Source: CAZMZF01 sp964570765
GTDB taxonomy: Bacteria > Zixibacteria > MSB-5A5 > RBG-16-43-9
NCBI GenBank assembly: GCA_964570765.1
Contig: CAZMZF010000021.1
Coordinates: 1 to 47,194 of the forward strand
Length of the DNA: 47,194 bases
Reading direction: 5' to 3'
Part shown: piece by piece, positions 16,792 through 25,633 of the stretch
Numbering within the stretch: the stretch's first letter is position 1
How the letters are laid out: each line of letters starts with the position of its first letter
Position numbers and translations under genes: made by a program
The notes under the pieces: model-generated
What the model saw: the letters and a program-made list of their open reading frames with translations, nothing else
Told to the model about the DNA's origin: nothing
Database searches by the model: none

Positions 16792-19656
16792 ATGAAAAAT
16801 GAGCTGGGAAAGCTCGTCGGGGGGAAAACGGGGCTGATATTTATAAGTCTGATAATCGTTTTAGGTATTGTGATTACGCTGGAGCACCTGGTACAGTTTC
16901 CTTATCTTCTCTTCGGAACAGCTCCACACCACGAATTACTTGAAGTATTTGTTGATCTAATGGTTGTATTTTCTATTGGTTTGATTGCTTTTGCTTTAAT
17001 CTACAAATCTGAAGTTAGGCGAGAGAAAACTGAAAAGGCACTGCGGGAGAGTGAAGAGAAATATCGCATAGTAGCTGACTTCAATTATGACTGGGAGGAA
17101 TGGCTCGGTCCAGAAGGGGATTTAATCTACGTTTCACCCTCCTTTGAAAGGATCACTGGTTATCCTGCTAAGGAATTCCTTGCCAATCCTGATTTGATTA
17201 AAACCATCCTCCATCCTGAGGACCGTGAATTTGTATCCGGACACTATAAAGAGTTATTGAAACAAGGGGAGGAAATCTGCAATTTAGAGTATCGTATCCT
17301 GGATCGAGCAGGGAAAGAACGATGGATCAGCCACTATTGCCAGCCAGTTTATGGTGAGGATGGCAGATGGGTGGGAAGACGCTCCAGTAACCGGGATATA
17401 ACTGAGCGAAAAAAGGCAGAGCAGTCGCTAAGAGAATCTGAGAAAAAATATAGAACTTTGCTTGAAAATTTGCCGCAGTTGATATTTTTAAAAGACAAAA
17501 ACTCTGTATATATTTCCGCCAACAAAAATTATTGCAAATCTCTGGGTATTAAACCAGAGGAGATCAAGGGAAAAACCGATTTTGATTTCTACCCTAAAGA
17601 GCTCGCCCAAAAATATAGAAAAGATGATTGGGAGGTCATGAGAACTGGAAAAACAATGGAGGTAGTTGAAGAGTACATTGAGAAGAAAGAAAAAAAAATC
17701 GTCCAGACGGTTAAAACCCCGGTCTTGGGAAATGATGGCAAGCCGATAGGAGTACTGGGAATATTCTGGGACATCACCGAGCGCAAACAGGCAGAGGAAT
17801 CGCTTAGAGAATCTGAAAAAAAATACAGGGCATTGTTTGAGGGGTCTGCAGAAGGAATACTTGTGGCTGATATTCAAACCAAAGAATTTAAGTATGCCAA
17901 TCCCGCCATATGCAGAATCTTAGGGTATACCGAAGATGAATTAAAGCAAATGAGTGTAGCTGACATTCATCCCAAAGATGAGCTGGAGCATGTGATTTCC
18001 GAATTTGAAGCTCAGGCAAGAGAAGACAAAACGTTAGCTGAAAATATTCCCTGTTTGAGAAAAGATGGTAGGATCGTATATGCGGATATCAGCTCCACCA
18101 AAGTTACCATAGGTGGTAGAGAATACAATACTGGTTTCTTCAAAGATATCACAAAACGCAAGAAAGCGGAGGAGGCGCTAAAGGAAAGCGAGGAGAAATA
18201 CCGACTCCTGATTGAAAATCAGGGCGAGGGTATTGCTACCGCGGATCTGGATGAGAACTTTATTTTTACCAACCCAGCCGCAGAGAAAATCTTTGGAGTT
18301 CCAAGGGGTGGTCTGGCCGGACGGAACCTTAAGGAGTTCACTTCTCCAGAACAGTTTAAATTTATCCAGGAGCAAACAAAAAGACGTCACAAAGGAGAAA
18401 AAGGGTCTTATGAAATCGAGATTATGAATGCGAAAGGGGAAAAACACTTCCTTCTTTTAACTGCAGCACCCTGGTTTAACAAGGATGGAGTCCTAACTAC
18501 TACTTTTGGCATCTTTCGGGATATCACTGAAAGAAAACAGCTCCAGCAGCAGCTCATTCAAACAGAGAAGTTAGCTGCAGTAGGAACCTTAGCTTATGGC
18601 ATAGCACATGAGTTCAACAATATTTTAGCCGGGATGTTAGCTAATGCGGAGTTAGGGTTAATCACCCAAGATTCCCGGCAGATCAAGGAATGTTTTGAGA
18701 TCATAGCGGATAATTCTCATCGAGCCGCAAGCATTACCAACAACCTCTTAGCCTTTGCCCGGCAGAAAGAAGCGAGAAAAGAGTTAATCGATATAACCGA
18801 GCCTTTGAGAAGCGTTTTAGCAGTGACCCGGCGTGACTTAGAGAAGCTCAACCTAGAGATGGTGGAGAAATTCAAACCCATCCCTAAGATTTACTGTGAT
18901 GCAGGACAACTATCCGAGGTTTTCTTGAATATGGTCACCAATGCGCGGGACGCGATGAGAGTTAAAGGAGGTAAATTAACCATTCTGCTGGAACTAATTG
19001 GAGATAACATTCGAATCATCTTTGAGGATACCGGTTGCGGTATCCCTGAAAAGTTAAGGGGAAAAATCTTTGAGCCTTTTGTCACCACCAAGGGGGCTTT
19101 AGGTGGCAGTGAGATACCCGGGACCGGTTTAGGGCTTTTCCTTTCCTATGGAATTATAGATGGCTATCAGGGTAAAATAGAGGTGGAATCAGAAGTTGGT
19201 AAGGGAGCAAAGTTCACCATCTTAATCCCGGTCTCAAAGAACTTACCTCCTAAAGCTATTAAAGAAATTGAGATTAAACCTTCCATAGAGACAGAGAGGA
19301 AGTTGAAAATCCTGTTGGTGGATGATGAGAAGGCAATTTCATCTGGCTTAAAGAAGTTTTTGGAATCCAGAGGTCATCAGGTAACTGCCTCTTTGCGAGG
19401 GAAAGAGGGGTTAAAGCTTTTTAAAAAAGAAAAATATGATATAGTTTTATCTGACATCACTATGCCGGATATGGATGGGATAGAGCTGATTAAAAAGATT
19501 AAAGAGCAGGATCAAAAGACCAAAGTCATAGTGATAACCGGACATATAATGAGAGAGATGGAGGAAAAGGCAAAGGAAGCTGGAGCAGATGAGGTTCTGA
19601 TCAAGCCATTTAAAAACGAGGTGCTATGCCTGGCTATATCGAAATTGATGACATAA
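16792..19656 (+). CDS. Membrane hybrid sensor histidine kinase with four PAS domains and C-terminal receiver
   Basis: 954 residues. Two N-terminal membrane segments (about 14-32 and 53-76) flank a very short loop containing PHHELLE, so sensing is probably by the PAS domains rather than a periplasmic domain. Four PAS/PAC units lie at about 95-205, 218-332, 345-455 and 465-578, each ending in a DITERK-like motif. HisKA has the phospho-acceptor His606 (GIAHEFNNILAGM). The HATPase has N box NMVTNARDAM, DTGCGIP and GTGLGLFLSYGI. The C-terminal receiver at about 835-950 has acceptor Asp888 (LSDITMPDMDG), TGH and KPF. A separate receiver protein follows 250 bases downstream. Signal unknown; no DNA-binding output is encoded nearby. 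Confidence 0.93.
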   Translation: MKNELGKLVGGKTGLIFISLIIVLGIVITLEHLVQFPYLLFGTAPHHELLEVFVDLMVVFSIGLIAFALIYKSEVRREKTEKALRESEEKYRIVADFNYDWEEWLGPEGDLIYVSPSFERITGYPAKEFLANPDLIKTILHPEDREFVSGHYKELLKQGEEICNLEYRILDRAGKERWISHYCQPVYGEDGRWVGRRSSNRDITERKKAEQSLRESEKKYRTLLENLPQLIFLKDKNSVYISANKNYCKSLGIKPEEIKGKTDFDFYPKELAQKYRKDDWEVMRTGKTMEVVEEYIEKKEKKIVQTVKTPVLGNDGKPIGVLGIFWDITERKQAEESLRESEKKYRALFEGSAEGILVADIQTKEFKYANPAICRILGYTEDELKQMSVADIHPKDELEHVISEFEAQAREDKTLAENIPCLRKDGRIVYADISSTKVTIGGREYNTGFFKDITKRKKAEEALKESEEKYRLLIENQGEGIATADLDENFIFTNPAAEKIFGVPRGGLAGRNLKEFTSPEQFKFIQEQTKRRHKGEKGSYEIEIMNAKGEKHFLLLTAAPWFNKDGVLTTTFGIFRDITERKQLQQQLIQTEKLAAVGTLAYGIAHEFNNILAGMLANAELGLITQDSRQIKECFEIIADNSHRAASITNNLLAFARQKEARKELIDITEPLRSVLAVTRRDLEKLNLEMVEKFKPIPKIYCDAGQLSEVFLNMVTNARDAMRVKGGKLTILLELIGDNIRIIFEDTGCGIPEKLRGKIFEPFVTTKGALGGSEIPGTGLGLFLSYGIIDGYQGKIEVESEVGKGAKFTILIPVSKNLPPKAIKEIEIKPSIETERKLKILLVDDEKAISSGLKKFLESRGHQVTASLRGKEGLKLFKKEKYDIVLSDITMPDMDGIELIKKIKEQDQKTKVIVITGHIMREMEEKAKEAGADEVLIKPFKNEVLCLAISKLMT

Positions 19657-19695
19657 ATTTGAGGTTTTGATAAATAAAATTTGTAGAGACTTTCT

Positions 19696-19755
19696 GGAGT
19701 GTAAAGCCTCAAGGTCTTGTCCACAGGATCCTGGTGAAGACTTTAGCTTTACCTA
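19696..19755. repeat. GGAGTGTAAA repeat, copy 2 (diverged)
   Basis: GGAGTGTAAAGCCTCAAGG at 19696, with an inverted partner around GACTTTAGCTTTACC at 19740-19755. Same family as the copies at 16586, 22690 and 27771. Fills much of the gap between the kinase and receiver genes. Confidence 0.5.
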
Positions 19756-19905
19756 TTTGTGACCGTCGGGTTCCCTGACCCGATTCGCCATAGGAGAACC
19801 AGGTTGGTCCGCATCAGGCGGATGGCAAGCACAGAGATTAACTGAAGCTTGATACTCCAGAAGGAATGTTGAATTCGATTTTTCTGACCCAAATGGGGGG
19901 GGTTG

Positions 19906-20280
19906 ATGGAGCAGAAAAATTTAAAAATATTAATTGTGGATGATGAAGAGGTAGTGGCTGAGGTCCTAGGGAAACTGATAGAGGTGAATGGCCATAAGGT
20001 AGCAGTCACCCATGAAGGTAAACAAGCACTGGAAGCTTACCAAAAAGAGAAATTCGATATTGTATTCACTGACATCTCCATGCCAGAAATGGATGGAATT
20101 GACTTAACCCACAAATTGCTTGAGCTCGATAGAGACGTAAAGATAGTGGCAATCACCGGACATGTCGGACCAGAAGAAGTTGAAAAGGTATTAAATGCTG
20201 GAGCTAAAGCTTTCATGAAAAAACCTTTTAGTAAAAAAGATATCGATCAGGCGATTAAGGAGATCATAAAGATGAGTTAG
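19906..20280 (+). CDS. Single-domain response regulator (CheY-like receiver)
   Basis: 124 residues from the ATG at 19906, consisting of one receiver domain: acidic pair VDDEE, phospho-acceptor Asp56 (FTDISMPEMDG), the Thr of AITGH and the Lys of KKPF. No output domain. Its receiver is close in sequence to the one fused to the kinase upstream (shared MPxMDGIxL and VxITGH motifs), pointing to duplication and to phosphorelay between the two proteins. The preceding G-run is an irregular ribosome site; a TTG one codon upstream is a possible alternative start. Confidence 0.88.
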   Translation: MEQKNLKILIVDDEEVVAEVLGKLIEVNGHKVAVTHEGKQALEAYQKEKFDIVFTDISMPEMDGIDLTHKLLELDRDVKIVAITGHVGPEEVEKVLNAGAKAFMKKPFSKKDIDQAIKEIIKMS

Positions 20281-20380
20281 TATAAAACTCCGTAAAAATC
20301 CTGCTGCTTTTTAATCCTAAGAAGTTAGAATTATACTCAAAAAGATTCCCGAAAGTTAATTCTTGACAGCATAAGCCTGA

Positions 20381-21310
20381 TTATTTTGGCTTCCTTCCTT
20401 TAATTACATAGAAGAAACCGGAAGAACAAGCAGTATACTTGCCATCCTCAAGTTGCTGCTTGAAAATGAGCTTGAGCTTATCAGATATTTCTCGAAAACG
20501 TTCGTATTCATCGGGATTTCCACCTCCTGCCAGGAACTCCTCCCGGGTATATTCCATCCAGAATTCGCTCTGCTCCAATACTCGTTTCTTTATTTGAAGT
20601 AGAAGATGTTGTTGGCGCGGGTCCTCATAAGGTGGATGGAGGAATTGAACCTTGTCGTTCATCCGAGCTTCAATTTTCCTAAGTCCCAAATCTTTCATCA
20701 TCGCTGGAACCTTAGAGCCGATGTTCTGATCCCCTCGGCCCAGCTTAATATGGCCTTTGTTAGTGATTAAATACACTTCCTTGATTAAAAGCTCTTCCTC
20801 AATATCAAGCTCTGGTATAGACCAATAGTGTTTTGCTAGCATTGTTGATAGGTTATCTGGTTCGTTGCACATGATAAGTCCACCTGGCTTAGCTACCCGG
20901 ACCATCTCAGCTAAGGCAAGCTCAGGTTTTTCCAGATGCATCAAAAGGGTCTGACACATAACCCAATCGGCGAAATCATCCGAAAATGGCAACTTATAAG
21001 CATCGCCAATTACAAATTTTGTCTCGCCACCAGTTGCCCAATCCTTTGCTGCTTCTGTTGCATCCCGGATTAACTCCGGCGACTCATCCACGCCAAAATA
21101 GCGCCCACCTTCACCAAAATAATGCCAGTAAGTATAACCCAGGTTACCCAGTCCACAACCGACGTCAACTGCGATCATTCCGGGTTTGAGGTCCAGCCAC
21201 AGGGCTAACTTAGCCACTGTATCGTTGAGCCACATATACTTTCGCTGGTCTATCAGCATCTCTTTCCAGCACCCTTCTGACCAGTCAACTTTCTTTTTAT
21301 CCTGGCTCAT
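20381..21310 (-). CDS. Class I SAM-dependent methyltransferase
   Basis: 309 residues with a Rossmann-type methyltransferase fold. SAM-binding motif I is IAVDVGCGLGNLGYTY (about 42-58), motif II is YFGVDESPELI, followed by DAYKLPFSDDFADWVMCQTLLMHLEKPELALAEMVRVAKPGG (motifs around post-I to III). The Methyltransf_11/25 type covers small molecules such as quinones or natural products; the substrate cannot be told. Ribosome site AGGGAG before the ATG. Stand-alone gene flanked by a converging receiver gene and a repeat-rich gap. Confidence 0.85.
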   Translation of the reverse strand: MSQDKKKVDWSEGCWKEMLIDQRKYMWLNDTVAKLALWLDLKPGMIAVDVGCGLGNLGYTYWHYFGEGGRYFGVDESPELIRDATEAAKDWATGGETKFVIGDAYKLPFSDDFADWVMCQTLLMHLEKPELALAEMVRVAKPGGLIMCNEPDNLSTMLAKHYWSIPELDIEEELLIKEVYLITNKGHIKLGRGDQNIGSKVPAMMKDLGLRKIEARMNDKVQFLHPPYEDPRQQHLLLQIKKRVLEQSEFWMEYTREEFLAGGGNPDEYERFREISDKLKLIFKQQLEDGKYTACSSGFFYVIKGRKPK

Positions 21311-21478
21311 AAAATTATCTCCCTATTAAATTTCAGATAATTCTCGGTCATTCTAAAATCTGCACCGTTCGATTTTTAATAAAAACCTCATTTTAGTAAA
21401 ATATAACGTATTATCAGAAACAATTACTATATTATTTTTAATAAACCATCTATAGGATTATTCTATAAAAATTATCTA

Positions 21479-21900
21479 TGAAAAAAAATAGTAGGGGCGA
21501 CCCGCTGGGTGTATTACTTCCCAATATTGGTAACACATTTAAGACCCCGTAGGAGCGGTCGATAAAAGCCTTACGACGGCTACGCCGATCTTTGCCCCCC
21601 GTAGGGAGTTCATCTCCGCCCTGGTGAATTTTGGATGGAGAAATGTAGTTGCTCGATTTATAGAGCCAAAATTTGCCCAATGAATTGGGCAACTACAAGG
21701 CTGATATCGAATGAAGTTTTTATGTAGGGGAGGGGCTTGTCCCCTCCCGTTTTTTCGGGAGCCCACAAGGGGCTCCACTACAAAAAATTTCTCTGTTCGT
21801 GTGGGATTTGGTTCGGGTCACTAGGATTCCGCCACAGGCGGAAAAATCCAATTCCCGAACCAACTTAAAAAAGGGCAACCGCAGGGGGTTGCCCCTACGA
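21479..21900. repeat. Repeat-rich intergenic region
   Basis: About 420 bases of the 594-base gap are short repeats. A GTAGGGGCGACC unit is at 21492. A 21-base segment at 21637-21657 is present inverted at 44583-44603. The GTAGGGGAGGGG..CGGGAG unit at 21724-21761 is nearly identical to 2663-2699. A GGTTCGGG/CCCGAACC inverted pair spans about 21810-21865, and a GGGCAACC..GGTTGCCC hairpin lies near the end. Several short frames here (60-80 codons) are translations of repeats. Confidence 0.7.
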
Positions 21901-21904
21901 AAAA

Positions 21905-22567
21905 TCACCCCAAAGCTTCTCTTATCCCATTTATCACAAACTGCACTGAAAGAGCAAGGATCAGAAGCCCCATTATGCGGGTCAGGACTTTCATCCCGAT
22001 GTGTCTCAGGAATTTCAGGATCAAATCTGACCTTAAAAGGATGAAAAGTGAAAGGGTATAGACTAAAATCGTGGATAATATGAAAAGTGCTTTGAAAAGA
22101 TAAAGCTCATTTCCTTTAAGATCGAATTTTTCCGGCTGGTTGAAAAGAATCATACCAGCCAAGATCGAGGCAGGACCAGTGTGCAAGGGAATGGCTAAGG
22201 GGACAATAGTGATATTTTCTTTTTCCTCGGCTTTATCTTCCTCCTGTCCTACGGATCCGTTTTCGGAATATTCGGTTCTGGTTTTATGGCCAAAGAGCAT
22301 CTCTACCCCTACGATGGCAAGCAGAATCCCTCCGGCAATAGAAAAAGAATAGGTTTTTATCCCTAAGTAGCGGAAGATATAATTCCCGAAGATGACAAAA
22401 AGCAACTGGACTAATAAAGCAATCAGGATTGCCTTTTTAGCCATATCCCTTCTTTATTTTTTCTCATACCCTTGAGTTAAGGATAAAAAGATAGGGACGT
22501 TACTTATCACATCCACTACTAAAAAGAGAGAGACAAAAACAGTTAAAAAATAGTTTAATAGATTCAT
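21905..22567 (-). pseudogene. MarC-family membrane protein split by an in-frame TAA
   Basis: The open part (179 codons, ATG at 22444) encodes a MarC/UPF0056-like membrane protein but lacks the family's first membrane segment. The missing part is present directly upstream in the same frame. From an ATG at 22567 the frame reads MNLLNYFLTVFVSLFLVVD, then SNVPIFLSLTQGYEKK, a TAA stop at 22456-22454, then RRDMAKKAILIA. Family members read SLTKGYSEKERRKIA here, so the stop replaces a Glu-like codon (a single G to T change would suffice). Either a recent nonsense mutation, a base-call error, or reinitiation at the second ATG (AGAAGGGAT precedes it). Five or six membrane segments remain. Function of MarC proteins is unknown. 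Confidence 0.72.
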
Positions 22568-22689
22568 AATACAAAATCAGTTTTGTTCATGCGGGAATTG
22601 GAATTCCCGCATGAAATTATGGAACCATAGAACTGGTACGGGAAATCCCCCAGAATGGGTCTTGACGACAATTCCTCACTGACCAGGAA

Positions 22690-22712
22690 GTAAAGCTAAA
22701 GCTTTACACTCC
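22690..22712 (-). repeat. GGAGTGTAAA repeat, copy 3 (inverted)
   Basis: GTAAAGCTAAAGCTTTAC followed by ACTCC, inverted relative to the copies at 16586 and 19696; 22 of 23 positions match the copy at 27771. Confidence 0.65.
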
Positions 22713-22778
22713 ATTTTTATCTCCAAAACAACTTTTTAAAATTCCAAGGTAAACTATTTAAAAGTTTCATACTTAAAC

Positions 22779-23402
22779 CTAATTTTTCTCTTTCTTAAAA
22801 TTTAAGTGTCGGTAGATGAAAAATGCAATTCCTAAGATTATAACAATAATGATTATAATGTCCGCACCCCTGAAATAAGTCCTAATGCTCTGCCAGTTTT
22901 CTCCCAGGATTTTTCCTATAAAAGCTAAGGCAAAACACCAAGGTAGCGAGCCTAAAAAAGTATATAAAATAAATTTGGGGAAGTTCATTCTGGCAATTCC
23001 AGCCGGTAAGGAGATGAAAGTCCTTATCACCGGAAGAAGACGGGAGAAAAAGATCGCCCAATCACCATATCTTTTAAACCATCTATCTGCAGTATCTAAA
23101 TCCCGATGAGAGATCAAAATATATTTTCCATATTTTTCTATAAAAGGTCTTCCTAATATGATTCCTGCCCAATATGCGGCTAAAGAACCTAACACACACC
23201 CGGATGCCCCAGCCACTGAGACCCAGAAAAGATTAAATCTCCCTGCAAATACTAAATATCCGGAAAAAGGCATAATTATCTCAGATGGTAAAGGGATACA
23301 GGCAGACTCAATTCCCATAGTTAAGATTATCCCGGAATAGCCCAGGCTGGAGATGGTCTCTATTATCCATTTTCCTACTGGCTCGATTATGCTCTCAAAC
23401 AT
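22779..23402 (-). CDS. DedA family membrane protein (VTT domain)
   Basis: 207 residues with four to five membrane segments and the DedA signatures: the acidic ExxCIPLPSEIIMP motif near the N-terminus, and FFSRLLPVIRTFISLPAGIARM with its conserved arginines. DedA proteins are inner-membrane lipid-carrier flippases or transporters (for example undecaprenyl phosphate recycling in some members). The ATG overlaps the end of the CorC-family gene by 8 bases, indicating translational coupling. Ends with a Lys-rich cytoplasmic tail. The gap downstream contains a GGAGTGTAAA repeat. Confidence 0.88.
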   Translation of the reverse strand: MFESIIEPVGKWIIETISSLGYSGIILTMGIESACIPLPSEIIMPFSGYLVFAGRFNLFWVSVAGASGCVLGSLAAYWAGIILGRPFIEKYGKYILISHRDLDTADRWFKRYGDWAIFFSRLLPVIRTFISLPAGIARMNFPKFILYTFLGSLPWCFALAFIGKILGENWQSIRTYFRGADIIIIIVIILGIAFFIYRHLNFKKEKN

Positions 23403-24702
23403 CTTCCTTCTCTTTTTTGTTTATCTTTAACTTCTGCAGGTGATGCCCCATCTTCTCGAGTATATAGAAATTCAAGCCGAAAAGCTCTATTTTTTCATCT
23501 AAGATGGGTATCCTTCCCAGGGTGTTAATTAAAAGCCCGTTTAAGGTCTCAAATTTTTCTTCTGGTAAATTGAGCCTGAGTTTTTCGTTCAATTCCCGTA
23601 GAGGAATTGAGCCCCGTACAACAGCGGAGCCATCAGATAAAATCTCTATCTCTTTTCTTTCCTCATCATATTCATCCTCTATCTCGCCAACTATCTCCTC
23701 GATTATATCTTCTAAAGTTATAAGTCCAGCCGTCCCTCCAAACTCGTCCAGGACTATAGCCATCTGAGACCTTCTTTTCTGAAACTCCCTTAAAAGCTCA
23801 CTTATCTTCATAGAGTCCGGAACAAAATAAGGCTTTCTAATTATATCCTCAAGGATTATCAGGTCGCTGTGCTGTAAGATGGTGATAACATCTTTGGCGT
23901 GGATTATCCCCAGGATATTATCTAAGTTATCCTTGTAAACTGGTAAACGAGAATATCCCTCTTCGGTAACAGTCCGCAATACCGTTTTCTGGTCAGAATT
24001 TATCTCCAATCCCACCACTTCAGTCCTGGGAATCATTGCCCTTTTCACGGATGTATCGGTGAACTCAAAAACGCTGTGGATTATCTCCGCCTCTGTTTTT
24101 TCAAAAATCCCCTTATCTTTACCTTCGGTTACTATATATTTCAACTCCTCCTCAGAGATAAAGGGTGGCTCCTTAGGTGTTTTTCCAATAAAAAGTCTCA
24201 TCAAACCCCGGGTGGAAAATGAGAGTGGCTTAATAATGATAAAGGATAACAAGGAAAGGAAACGAATCGGTCCTGCCACCCGCAGGGCAACTTTCTCCGA
24301 GTATCTTAAAGCTACATATTTGGGCACAAGCTCACCAATCACCAGGGAAAGATAAGCGATGCCTATAACTACAATGGCGATAGAAATGGATTCGCTCCAC
24401 CTCTGGATAAACTCAAAAGGCAATTTTCTTAAAAGGGGGATTAAAAGGTCAACGATCTTGGCACCACCAACAACTGAGGCTAAAGTGCCAACTAAGGTAA
24501 CCCCGATCTGAGCTGTGGCTAAGAATTTTTCCGGCTCCGACTGAAGCCTCTGCACTAATAGAGCTTTTTTATTACCTGAATCGACCAGCTCCCTTACCCG
24601 GCTCTTGCGCAGGGTAATTAATGAGAACTCCGAGCTGGCAAAAAAGCCGTTAGCTAAGATCAGGGCTATGATCAAAATTATCTGTATCCAGTAGTTTTCC
24701 AT
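23395..24702 (-). CDS. CNNM/CorC-HlyC family membrane protein with CBS pair
   Basis: About 435 residues from the ATG at 24702; a TTG four codons earlier is also possible, and neither has a clear ribosome site. Order: DUF21/CNNM membrane domain (about 1-190; NGFFASSEFSLITLRKSRV, PKYVALRYSEK), CBS pair (about 205-330; MIPRTEVVGLE, VLDEFGGTAGLITLEDIIEEIVGEIEDEYD) and a CorC_HlyC C-terminal domain (about 345-425). The family includes magnesium/cobalt efflux proteins and putative haemolysins; transport of a divalent cation is most likely. Overlaps the DedA gene downstream by 8 bases, so the two form an operon. Confidence 0.9.
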   Translation of the reverse strand: MENYWIQIILIIALILANGFFASSEFSLITLRKSRVRELVDSGNKKALLVQRLQSEPEKFLATAQIGVTLVGTLASVVGGAKIVDLLIPLLRKLPFEFIQRWSESISIAIVVIGIAYLSLVIGELVPKYVALRYSEKVALRVAGPIRFLSLLSFIIIKPLSFSTRGLMRLFIGKTPKEPPFISEEELKYIVTEGKDKGIFEKTEAEIIHSVFEFTDTSVKRAMIPRTEVVGLEINSDQKTVLRTVTEEGYSRLPVYKDNLDNILGIIHAKDVITILQHSDLIILEDIIRKPYFVPDSMKISELLREFQKRRSQMAIVLDEFGGTAGLITLEDIIEEIVGEIEDEYDEERKEIEILSDGSAVVRGSIPLRELNEKLRLNLPEEKFETLNGLLINTLGRIPILDEKIELFGLNFYILEKMGHHLQKLKINKKEKEDV

Positions 24703-24865
24703 AGAGATTGCCAAAATTTTAGACCGAAGTTTCTAAAAAATCAAATTTTTGAGGAGTAAAAGGCTCGTTGCAAAGGAAGCCCGAAAGGTTTGCACATAAG
24801 TCTTTTTCACCATGTTAGCTGTTCGTTGCAGGTAATTTTCCCCAAGGATGATAACAAATTTATTC

Positions 24866-25477
24866 CTAATCAAATGTATCTCTCAAATGAATAATAGCTT
24901 TTAAAAAATAAATTCCACTCAAAATTCCGAATATCGAAGAAACAAAAAGAAATAGAGTAGTTATTAGTATATTTAAAGTACTTATTATAGTGAAGAATCC
25001 AGCCTTAAAAAAAACCATAATTAACGTTGAAAGACCAGAACTAAAATGTATTATGATAGCGAATATAGGAACTAAGAAGATAAAGTGCCAAATTAACTTA
25101 CTGCCAGGAATATTAATCCTTCTTGGTGTAATTAAAAATGGGTCAATAGATGGAAGAATTTCATTTGAAAACTCTTTAAAATCACGACGAAGACATGACC
25201 ATATGAATATCTGCTTTTCAGTCAAATAATAAAACGAAAGACAAAGTGTTCCGAGAATTAGGGGCCAGATAAGCGTTAAAGTTCTATATGAGAATTCCAG
25301 ACCTAAAAAATTGATCTGATAGCCTGACTTCCATTTAGAAAGATCGGAAACATCCGTGAATACGTACAAAGCTCTTTGTATAAAATATATGGAAAGAACA
25401 AATATACCAACAAGCAATTTTATCGTTGCTTTAGAGATGGTTTTAAGCGAGTCCATTAACTTCTCGTTAAGATCCAT
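24866..25477 (-). CDS. Orphan membrane protein, unknown function
   Basis: About 203 residues, with four hydrophobic segments: LLVGIFVLSIYFIQRALYVF, LTLIWPLILGTLCLSFYYL, IWHFIFLVPIFAIIIHF and FFTIISTLNILITTLFLFV, the last continuing into IFGILSGIYFL. I recognise no family or catalytic motif. The start is uncertain: ATG at 25477, or GTG three codons earlier (25486), without a good ribosome site. Noticeably AT-rich compared with CorC and DedA. It lies immediately downstream (in transcription order) of an attC-like hairpin and an Mrr-like nuclease gene, which together suggest an acquired gene. Confidence 0.6.
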   Translation of the reverse strand: MDLNEKLMDSLKTISKATIKLLVGIFVLSIYFIQRALYVFTDVSDLSKWKSGYQINFLGLEFSYRTLTLIWPLILGTLCLSFYYLTEKQIFIWSCLRRDFKEFSNEILPSIDPFLITPRRINIPGSKLIWHFIFLVPIFAIIIHFSSGLSTLIMVFFKAGFFTIISTLNILITTLFLFVSSIFGILSGIYFLKAIIHLRDTFD

Positions 25478-25526
25478 AATAATCACATTTCATAATTTCT
25501 AATCTTAATTTTTGCCTACAATGAGC

Positions 25527-25605
25527 GGCTAACGTTTTCAGGCTTTACGAAGTGCCCGCAAGGGCATTTAAAGAGGCGCAAACTCTCATAAAGCCCCTAT
25601 TAGAC
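25527..25605 (-). repeat. attC-like imperfect hairpin (possible integron cassette recombination site)
   Basis: On the minus strand the 79-base element begins GTCTAAT and ends GTTAGCC, close to the attC outer cores RYYYAAC and GTTRRRY. Inside are a complementary GGCTTTA / TAAAGCC pair and a central TGCCC-GCAA-GGGCA hairpin plus a second small AGAG/CTCT stem, as in attC left/right boxes with a variable centre. It sits 28 bases after the nuclease stop and just before the next gene, the position of attC in a cassette. No integrase is in the window, and one core deviates, so this remains tentative. Confidence 0.35.
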
Positions 25606-25633
25606 GCTGACGTGATGAAATAAAGAGTCATCT

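Noticed and set aside
21450..21908. Several 60-80 codon frames in the repeat-rich gap
   Set aside because: All are translations of short palindromic repeats on either strand.
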